From the NCBI GenBank assembly GCA_037953745.1, contig JBAKBP010003220.1, positions 62,001 to 126,000 of the forward strand: DNA of 64,000 bases, read 5' to 3'. The position numbers and the translations under genes are program-made. Under the pieces are notes generated by a model that saw nothing but the letters and a program-made list of their open reading frames with translations, did no database searches and had not been told where the DNA came from. Below, piece by piece: positions 41,571 through 50,600 of this stretch. Origin of the DNA: Lithodes maja. Taxonomy: Eukaryota; Arthropoda; Malacostraca; Decapoda; Lithodidae. The number at the start of each line of letters is the position of its first letter. Position 1 is the first letter of the stretch.

Positions 41571-43237
41571 CACTCCACACAACCGAGTCCCCTGTGGTCA
41601 CTAAAGGCATCACAGACAGGGAATAAGCCTTCCGGATCCTTCTGCACTGGCAGTGTATTTACCTCGGAAGAATTGCCTCTAACAAGCTCCGATGTCCTCT
41701 TGAACACTCCAATGCCGTGAGCAAAAGACACGGATGCCGGAGGAGGTCGACTAGGGCACTCATTTGCTTTATGACCCTCCTTGTGGCACTTAAAACACAT
41801 AAATTTCGGTTTCGGCTTATACTGTGATGTAACAGGCCCCTGACTTTTCTTATACGGCGTGGTGTTAGGTTTGAATTCAGTTTTAGTTTCATTGCTCTTT
41901 TGTTTAAATGTGTCGTTGCTACGGGGAGGGGGAGGATAACGGTCCCTAGCACTTGCATCGTACTTCTGTAAGGACCCGCAACCCCGAATCAACGACAGCC
42001 GTAGATCAGCCATTTCTGCTGCTTCTACTAGAGTTCTTGGGTTTTTCTCCTTTAAGTTCAAAGTTAGATCACCGCCCGTGCTCTTAAAGAACTGCTCCAA
42101 CATCATTAACTGCTTAATTTCATCAAATGTTGTGACCTTCTCAGATCGGAGCCAGTTCCCCATAGCATCGGACAAGTCCCGGGCGTGTTCCAAAAAGGTG
42201 CTATCTCTTCCCTTAGTTACACCCCGGAACTTCAAACGGTACGTTTCTGGTTTCAGTTCGTAAGCCCTCAGGACAGCCTCCTTGAGATCCTCGTACACAA
42301 TACATAACTCCAAAGGTAATGCATCGTAGGCTTTAAGACCCTTGCCTATTAATCTAGAGGATACAAGTGCTGCCCATTTATTCTCTGGCCACTGGTGTTC
42401 CTGGCACTTCTTCTCAAAGCGTGTGAAAAATTCTGTTACACCACTCTCATCAAACACCGGAACCAGTTTCAATAAGTGCGAGAGAGACTGCTCATGAACA
42501 CGGTTACCAGCCCCAAGTCGCTGTCCCGTTGCCTCTACTCGCGACTTCTCTACATCCATGTCGGCACAGTACCTAGTCGACTCTAAATCAGCTTGGATTT
42601 TTGCTAGCTCTATGTGCTGGTTACTTTTTCTCTCTTCTATCTTGGCTCTCTCATCTATCTTGGCTAATTCTAATTGCTGATGAAGCTGAAGCTCAGATAC
42701 CCTTTGTTGCTGTTGAACCTCAGATACCCTGATAGCCTTTCTCTCTTCGATCTTAGCTAATTCGAGCTGAAACAATAATTCTGGAGTTAACCCTTGAGGA
42801 GGTGAAGGTGCTACAATGTTTGAAATTACCGGTGGTCCCCCCAGGGGCAACTCACCCTGCCAGTCACCACCCAACTGTGGAAGCGTACCCAGGGTCGGCA
42901 AACTACTGGGATGGCTGGGAGTCGAGTGTAGGGGAAGCATGGCCGAAGGGCTCTGAGCACTCAACCCATCTCGCTCACCAGTCACCCTGCCCAGTACACA
43001 TGTTATCAAGTTATCCCTGGTCATGCTGCTAGTACCCGCATGACCGATAGCTGTGGCCAGGCATTGAAGACCGTACCGCTCCATACCCTCCAACCGCTCG
43101 GCAGTAACAGGCCATTGCAAAAATATCCTAGCATCCTCCTCACAGTTCACCTGATTAACCATAGCATCATACTGCTGTTCCTCAGTTTCTACATTACGTA
43201 CTGTGTCTCCATTCTCCTCTGATCCGGTATAAGACAT
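41561..43237 (-). CDS. gag: Gag of Gmr1-like element B (SCAN-like capsid, CCHC knuckle)
   Basis: The protein is intact from ATG at 43237 (MSYTGSEEN); an in-frame upstream ATG at 43264 also exists. The layout is as in element A: acidic start, Pro-rich segment, and a charged coiled coil that is longer than in A, with extra units (RVSEVQQQQRVSELQLHQQ). The SCAN-like capsid segment has FFTRFEKKCQEHQWP, RAYELKPETYRLKFRG and LMMLEQFF. The CCHC knuckle is CFKCHKEGHKANEC. It ends TGG GGG GGG TAG (eight G at 41571-41564). The protease frame lies at +1, so a Gag-Pro fusion would need frameshifting. Confidence 0.9.
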   Translation of the reverse strand: MSYTGSEENGDTVRNVETEEQQYDAMVNQVNCEEDARIFLQWPVTAERLEGMERYGLQCLATAIGHAGTSSMTRDNLITCVLGRVTGERDGLSAQSPSAMLPLHSTPSHPSSLPTLGTLPQLGGDWQGELPLGGPPVISNIVAPSPPQGLTPELLFQLELAKIEERKAIRVSEVQQQQRVSELQLHQQLELAKIDERAKIEERKSNQHIELAKIQADLESTRYCADMDVEKSRVEATGQRLGAGNRVHEQSLSHLLKLVPVFDESGVTEFFTRFEKKCQEHQWPENKWAALVSSRLIGKGLKAYDALPLELCIVYEDLKEAVLRAYELKPETYRLKFRGVTKGRDSTFLEHARDLSDAMGNWLRSEKVTTFDEIKQLMMLEQFFKSTGGDLTLNLKEKNPRTLVEAAEMADLRLSLIRGCGSLQKYDASARDRYPPPPRSNDTFKQKSNETKTEFKPNTTPYKKSQGPVTSQYKPKPKFMCFKCHKEGHKANECPSRPPPASVSFAHGIGVFKRTSELVRGNSSEVNTLPVQKDPEGLFPVCDAFSDHRGLGCVEWGG

Positions 43238-43444
43238 GATGCTCACAAAAATTTCACACCTCAATATTCAGAAAAGAAGTACCCCAAACTCTTATACCTC
43301 AATATACACACAAAAATTCTCGGAAATACTCAAGGGCTATACTATGTTGCAAAAAAAAATTATTCTTGCTGATCCCCGCAAAATATTCTCCAAAACAACA
43401 AATGTTCCCTGCTAATAAATGTAGGTTCACCAAATCCTAGGTAA

Positions 43445-43452
43445 GGTCGCCA
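43445..43452 (-). other. primer-binding site of element B
   Basis: GGTCGCCA on the plus strand, i.e. TGGCGACC on the element strand, two bases from the 5' LTR, as in A. Confidence 0.6.
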
Positions 43453-43454
43453 TT

Positions 43455-45244
43455 TGTTACGACTGGGGTTCAAATATATCAGGGCTCTTATTCATTGGAC
43501 TAGTAATGGCATAAATGTTACAACGGAAAGCGCTAGCTCCAACCTCTGAAGTATATTCCCAGTGAACAAAGAACACAAATACTCTACAGAGTTCTATATG
43601 CAATAATAGGCTATCAAACTCTCAATAAATGTGCGTCTACTCTAGGCTTAATGTTATGTGAAAACAGCCTATTACTACCTATAACCGAAGGTGCTTGGTT
43701 ATGGTATGCAAAGTAAGGTGGTAAGAGAAGTTACAGTTTACGTTACTTTAATCAATAAATGTCAGGCACTCCTGCATGAAAGAAAGTGCACTAAAGTCCT
43801 TCAACACTAACAAGGAATCTTCTTTAAATGTTAGATGCTATAAAGATGCTCATATCGGAAATGGAACCCAAAAAGGCAGGCAGTGGAACAATGCTCGTGC
43901 AGGCTATGCACACAAAAAGGCAGAATATATAATGCCGTCGGAGCCAAGAATATCCTAAACACTACAACACTAGTAATAATCGCCACGACAATACAGTATT
44001 CCTATCAACAAAAAAGAGCCTAAGTCGTTTGTGCCTCAATACATCAAACTAGGCTGCGAAATGCTTGTGTAATCATAAATGGGTATGCATAAAAAGAGTA
44101 ATTAGGTTAATATACTTAATGTCTACTATGATTGATAAAGTCTAGCTCGTATCAATGATACGAGATACTGGTGCGCATGGCATGCTGCATAGCCTAGTGC
44201 AAATCTCAAGTCTGTGCGTCAAATATTACGTTATAATGAAGGGTAGCTCTCTTGAGAAACCTTAATACCGAAGTATTAAGCGTTCTCCTGGCGTACCTCA
44301 AAGACAAACAATCGAGACTAGAACAGTGCAGAATGGTATAGGCAAAAAGCCCTCATTCGTGCATGCTCTACTCTCAATGGCACACAGACTAGAATTTACT
44401 CAATCAACTCCAGTTCTCAGGTATGTCGTGCCGCTTTTAACTGAAGCCAGCACTCATAGGAAACAATACCTATAATATCAGACTCCTAGTCTAGCATCAT
44501 CTAATCCAGCAGAACACTAATAATTATAGGAAGCGGCAATATGAAAGCCAACCAATGCTTCGTGGTCCACTTATCTTAACAACTAACATACATAGGCTAT
44601 ATCAGACCTTAACACACAATACAACTGGCCAGCATGAAGCTGATTTTGCAGAGTTAACCAGAGGGGGTATAATATTAATAAAAGGTGGTGAAAGATATGG
44701 AAAATGAGAGAGATAGGCAGAGGAAAAGATTCTCAGGTACGGAGCGGGGACAGATAGCAAGGGAAAAAAGATGGGTGTGTTCTAGAAACCAGATCTGAGG
44801 GAGAGAGTGGCGAGGAACTGTATATATACTCGCACTAGCTCGAGCCGCGTGGGAAAAAGGCGGTTACAAGTCAACTAACCACTAACAAAGCTTGCAGCAT
44901 GGTAAGGACCTCCCTCCACCAACCCCCGCGAGGCAGCCAGCCGTGACGTCATCGAGCGGGACAAAAAACACTGCGCGCCCCCTCTCACTCTGTTCTACTC
45001 TCTCTCTCCCTCCCAGATCCCATCATTACTAGTTAATGATAAAACATATACTTTACAATTAAATATATAAAGCCTTGACATGGGCGAAAACAAAGAGCCT
45101 TTCTGGACTGCCCATGACACGAGCTTTCATATGAAATAAAGCACACTCTAATACATAAACTGTAGCCCCATCCACTGCCCTGGCGATCCTAGTGAGTCAC
45201 TGTAGGACAAGCCATGCGGTTCTAACGGAGTGGTCAACGTCACA
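43455..45244 (-). repeat. 5' LTR of element B
   Basis: Same ends as the partner LTR at 27896-29685. The CRE-type TGACGTCA lies within it near 44943. Confidence 0.95.
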
Positions 45245-45248
45245 CATT

Positions 45249-46033
45249 GTGGTCGGAAGTGCCAACAGGTACAAGAACGGAGGTTTCTACAACGCCAGGA
45301 ATATCTGTTAGTACTAGATCAAGACAATTTCCAGACATATGAGTAGGTCCTTGGATTAGCTGTTCACAACCAGATAAGTTTGCAAAATCCAAGGCAGCAA
45401 GACCATTTCTATTAGTTGGAGAGACCGAGTTCAACCACTCTTGATGATGCGCATTGACATCACCAACAAAAATAAAGGATGATTTGACATCTACAGACTG
45501 TATTGAAGCCATGGCTGTTAAGAGGCAGTCATATAGGTCATTGTTAACATCAGGATTTCTGTACAGGCTAAAAATGTAATGATTATGATACTTGCTGGAA
45601 ACTTTAACTAACTGTATCTCATGGCATTTACAAATATGCTTAGTTAAGTGCTGAGCATTATACCCAGATCTAATATACAAGCTCATTTCACGAGCACGAG
45701 GAATAGAATCACGCCGAATAAGAACTGGTTTACTGAAGTTAGGTATAAGAAGTTCAGAATAATCTCTATAACCAAGACAAGGGTTTCAGAACAAAAGACA
45801 ATATCATAATCAACAGATGCCAATGTAAGATCCTTGATGTTCTTATAGAGACCACGAATATTAGAGTAAAATACACGACAAGTTGTAGCAAGTTGTCTGT
45901 GAGGACCGGGATTAACTTCTATATCACCGGACAAAAGTAGAAACAAAAGCAGAAAAAGTTGAAAGCAATCCATACACATTACACAAATACATAAAGATGG
46001 ATATAAACAGGTCGACCCAGATGGAGCCATCAC
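45249..46033 (-). pseudogene. 2A-bearing LINE F, 5' part: 2A peptide and AP endonuclease
   Basis: From the ATG at 46033 the first 35 residues are strongly hydrophobic (LFLLLFLLLS). GDIEVNPGP follows at residues 36-44, a consensus 2A ribosome-skipping motif (DxExNPGP). After it comes an exonuclease-endonuclease-phosphatase fold: FYSNIRGL, DIVFCSET, and after a frame change SLYRNPD, FIFVGDVNAHHQEWL, LDLVLTD and VGTSDHN at 45249. The 2A would release the N-terminal hydrophobic peptide from the replicase. Frame changes and the gypsy insertion make this copy dead. Confidence 0.82.
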
Positions 46034-46540
46034 ATCTGGGTAAGGTATAAAACAAGCCCCAAAGACACCATATCCAGGGGGGAGCAGTAGCGGTGGATTT
46101 TATTTGTTTAGAAAAGACGAGAAACAGAAAAAGAATGCCAAATCTCCTGAAAATCCACCAGACTCAAAAGTCTTCCTCATTGGCCTGCTAACCACCGTGG
46201 GGAAAAAAACAGGAGATTGCAGGAAAAGGAAGGAAAGTTGCTGTATAGCACCAAACAGCAGGGATGGATGTAAACAGACAATGGAAGACCTTGGTGCAGG
46301 CTATGGCAGTATCCTAAACATCCATCATGGTAAAATACCATAGGTTTGCTAGATGGCCGTTGACTAATATATAGTTCATCCGCCCTTTGACAGGTATTGC
46401 TTTTAGTCCTGCAGGGTGTCTAGCCACCCACCCTCCAAGTGAGGACCCGGAGGGGGAGCCGGTTTAGTCGCCAACAATCCGACCATGAAACAGGTAGTAT
46501 CAGATTACATGTTACTGATAGCAGGAATACCTGACCTGAC
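46034..46540 (-). other. 5' untranslated region of LINE F (probable)
   Basis: No coding motif on the element strand. The right limit is set where jockey-like text of fragment G resumes (CTCTCAACCCACCACCTATT, about 46541). An opposite-strand frame at 46104-46343 has no domain. Confidence 0.45.
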
Positions 46541-46830
46541 ACTCTCAACCCACCACCTATTGACCAATTGCTCTCATTTCTTTCATCTTTGAAGTTCTAA
46601 AATATCTTCCTAATTCAAATTTTTGTAAGCATTTGTTTTCTCATAATCTACTTTCAGAATGCCAGTATGGTTTCCTTAGTATAAATACAAAGTTAGTATA
46701 ATTTTGAAAAGGAAGCTCATTTCTAAAATATAATTGCTAAGTAAGTTTTGCATAATTATCATATACAACAATGCATGAAATAGGCGCTATAACACATCTC
46801 AGTAAAAGTTAGGTGATAATTATTTCCTCA
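46541..46830 (+). pseudogene. jockey-like LINE fragment and short AT-rich spacer
   Basis: 46541-46680 matches 4006-4141 of LINE H (ATTGCTCTCATTTC, CATAATCTACT, CAGTATGGTTTCCTTA). It may be the far side of fragment G. The rest is AT-rich up to BEL element D. Confidence 0.6.
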
Positions 46831-46835
46831 TATAC

Positions 46836-47634
46836 TGTGGTAAACTATCAATGGAAGTTAAATATTACTAAGCTATAATGAATCAAATAAAATCAATCTA
46901 AATGAAAACTACTCTATATCTAAATTGAATTCAATCTGAAACAAGCTAATTTATATCCAAAGGTCTCACATAATAAATGTATATATAGGGTAAGCATATA
47001 AGGGTTAATATTAGCCAGGAATTAACTCACCAATAGTTCCACGTGGCAATGAGGCAAGGGAGAACGTTTTATCCAATATGGCGGTGGACAATGGGGAACG
47101 AGACTTCGGTCCCAAGACTCGAGTCAAGTTAAAGAAAGAATAAATGATTACATGGGAATGGACATGATTATTATAATGTATGCTTATCTATCAGTCAGTC
47201 ATGATGTCGATGAGAGCGTCGTGATGGTGTAGCTGAGTGTATTGCTGTATGCGCATTGTGATTACAGGCACAAAAGCACGATCAACTGAGGGCGGAAAAT
47301 TGGATGTTAACTGGTTGGTGTTCGTGAAGGCTTTGGCGTACCTCAAAAGCACACCTTGCTGCCTTGGCAAACCGCCAGGAGCCCAAATTATCGTACCGCA
47401 TTTAGGTTGCTCTATACGATAAATTATATTAATATATACGATAAATTCATATATACTACATAAGACCATGGCAATATTGCTTAATAGCATATTAGGCCTT
47501 TTATAACTTAACTTATTTACAATCTTATAATATACGATCTACTCGTCCTACGTCGTGCTGTAGGAGAGATCGTGACGTCACAGAGACATACGAGATCACA
47601 AAAGAGTCATATTCTATCGTATTTATACGATACA
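46836..47634 (-). repeat. 3' LTR of BEL element D
   Basis: It is 799 bp if the TG/CA ends are counted. The polypurine tract CTCCCCCCACAAAAAAG (plus-strand view) adjoins it at 47635. Confidence 0.95.
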
Positions 47635-47671
47635 CTCCCCCCACAAAAAAGACCTGAACCCCACCTTAAAC

Positions 47672-50600
47672 CTAAAGTTGCCCAGAGGCTATCTTCTGAC
47701 GCCACAAGTCGACGGCGCCAGCAGCAGCGCGTCTGGGACGCGTCCCGGTCCGAGAATGATCACCATCAGTAAGAGGTGAGTCGTTCCTTGGAGAATCCTC
47801 GGACCCAGCAATAACAGGTGGAGCCTCAGATTGCAATGCGGAATCGAGCTCCAAAGCGTACAAACGTGCGATAGGACGAACAGTAGTTCCAGTGGCTGTC
47901 TTCAATAGCGCCACCCGCTCTACAGAGTCTGCCCCCTTGTATACCTCCAATACGCGGCCTAATTTCCAGTATAAACGAGGACTATCTTCTTTAATTAAAA
48001 CAACTTCACCAACTGTAGGTGCCGTTGGTCTACCAGAGGGAGTAACACTCCTTTCCCTCAATGCTAGCAGATATTCACTAATCCACCGTTTCCTAAAATC
48101 CTCGATTATCCTGGATATATACTGGTATCTCTTAGACACCGCTACCTCAGAGTACAACGAGGGATCCTCTAACTCTACTATGGACTGAAAATCAGATGGA
48201 AACGCAGTCAATGGTTTTCCATATAGCAAGTGAGCTGGCGTTAATGGTAGTGGTTCTTGCAGGTCGGTGTACACATATGTAAGCGGGCGATCATTCACGA
48301 CTGCCTTTATCTCTGTGAGGACTGTCGTCAACTCACTTTTCTTTAATAGAGCACATCCTACAACCGCTCTTAGTCCTGACTTTACTATGCCGACACATCG
48401 TTCCCACATTCCACCAAACCAAGGTGCCTTAACTGGAATGAACCTCCATTCGCACTTCTTCTCTCCCAAAAAAGTGATGATAGCAGGATCACTACTCATA
48501 TCCTTTAGATATTTTGATGCTTGGACATAAGTGGGAGCATTGTCGCTAAGAATGAGTTGAGGGAATGAACGACGGGCACAAAACCGTCTAAACGCCAGCA
48601 TAAATTCTTCGCTAGACATATTATCACATAGTTCTAGGTGTACCGCTCGAGACGTCGCACAGGTAAACAATAATATATAAACCTTCTCATGCTCCCTCGT
48701 CTTCAATGCCCTTGTGTAATCTAATCCTACCGCTTGGAAAGGTTCTACGTGCTTTACACGGCATTCAGGTAGAGGTGGAGCTGGTCCAGTTGCATATGGT
48801 TTACCCTTTAGTCTCTGGCATATTACACACTTTCTCACTACGCGTCGAGCTACTTGTCGAACTCTGGGTATCCACCATGTGAGACGTAAATTTGATATAA
48901 TATGACATACCCCGTAGTGTTTTACTTCCCTATGTGCACGTATGATCAATAGATCAGTAACGTGATGTCTTGTTGGCATAAGTATAGGTCGGTTTGTGCT
49001 GTCTGGTACACCCGACCACTTCAGGCGACCCTCACACCTGATGAGGCCATTGTCTAGGTGCAACCTTAGTTGACGCACTATATTAGGCATTAATGTCTTA
49101 TTCGAGCTTTTCAAGGATTCTAATTCATTGGAAAAGGTTTCTATTTGAACCCATTTGATCAAAGTTACTTCAGCTGCTTTAAATTCACGAGCATCAATGT
49201 TGTGACCCCTGTTGCAGAGTTGGCCCGTTACTTTAAGCTTGAGATTGGATACATATCGCAACACCCAAGCTACAACTCTGACTAGTTTATTATAGTCACC
49301 GAATCTTGCCCACTTCATGATAGGACCCGGTGGCTCATTTGGTTGGGCTGTAACTGCCACTGTTTCCAGTGGCAGAAGTCCCTCACCAACAGCATGCCAT
49401 ATCGTCCATTCACTTTCATGGAGCAGCCACTTTGGACCATGCCACCACAATTCGGACTTCATTAACTGGCTAGCCATTATACCCCTAGTTATGAGATCAC
49501 TAGGGTTTTCTTTTGTATTTACATAATGATAAGCAACGTCTGGCAAAAGGGCTCTAATCTCATCTACCCTATTCCGCACATAAACCGGCAGAGACTTCTT
49601 GCTATGTATCCAGTTGAGTGCGACCTGACTATCGCACCATACATGAACGATTTCAATATTTGATTCGCTCTCGTATGCTGCGCGTACATGTTGCACCAGA
49701 CGTGCTAATAGCAGCATGGCAGTCAATTCCATTTTAGGGATAGTTACCTTTTTAACCGGGGCTACCTTGGCCCGGGCTGTAACTAAATGTGCCCCAAATG
49801 AAGTAACAACATATATGGCTACCCCGTATGCCGTGGCGCTAGCATCGCAAAACGTGTGTAACGTAACGTCACCGAACGCCGCCACTTTACGAGGTATAGG
49901 TTTAGTACATAGGATGGCATATTCATTCAACAGCAATGTCCCTTGGTTATTCAGGTCCTCAGGCAAACTGTCATCCCATCCTATTTTACGTCTCCAAACT
50001 TCCTGCATTAGAATCCTAGCTCTTATGGTAACAGGTAATGCTAGACCCAAAGGATAAAAAAATTGCGCAACTTTGCTCAACAGACTTCTTTTGGTGTGCG
50101 CTCCTGTCTGCTGAGCAAAAGACCTTGTTTGATAAGTTAGTATGTCATGTTTAGGTTGCCAGATCATCCCCAAATTTCTGGACTTTTCCTGGTTAAGAGA
50201 TGCCGTACCATCCACCTGTATTAAACTCTGAAGATCTTCACTATTAGTAACCCACTCGCGGAGAAATAGATGTGCATCCGCAAACAATCTGCGTGCTTGC
50301 CAGTATGCACATAACAAATCATTTTGACTATCGCTAGTACCCTGCAGATTGTCAATGTATAATCCGCGAGATAGTTTACTTGTGTCCTCATGAGTGTCAG
50401 CTAGATGTTTTCTGATTGTGGCATTTAACAAAAACTGCGAGCAAGTGGCCCCAAAGAGTACAACCCGAAAACGGTATATTATGATGGGACTTTCAGAGTC
50501 GCTAATGTCGCCGAACCAAAGAAAGCGGGTAACATCTCTATCTTCCTCCTTTAGCTTGACCATCAAGAATGCCTTCTCGATGTCACTGGTATAGGCATAC

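Larger units (their letters stand above)
27892..45248 (-). mobile_element. Gmr1-like Ty3/gypsy LTR retrotransposon B (with three nested insertions)
   Basis: Two 1790-bp LTRs (27896-29685, 43455-45244) are flanked by CATT at 27892-27895 and 45245-45248, a 4-bp target duplication. Read on the minus strand the order is LTR, PBS, gag, protease, integrase, RT, RNase H, polypurine tract, LTR. Three later insertions break it: BEL element C at 32124-38967, a TTAA MITE at 30702-31319 and a truncated LINE at 39407-39844. Without them it is about 9.4 kb. The target was LINE F, whose frame resumes across it. Confidence 0.93.

Noticed and set aside
46104..46343. 79-codon Lys-rich plus-strand ORF
   Set aside because: Antisense to the 5' UTR of LINE F, with no motif.
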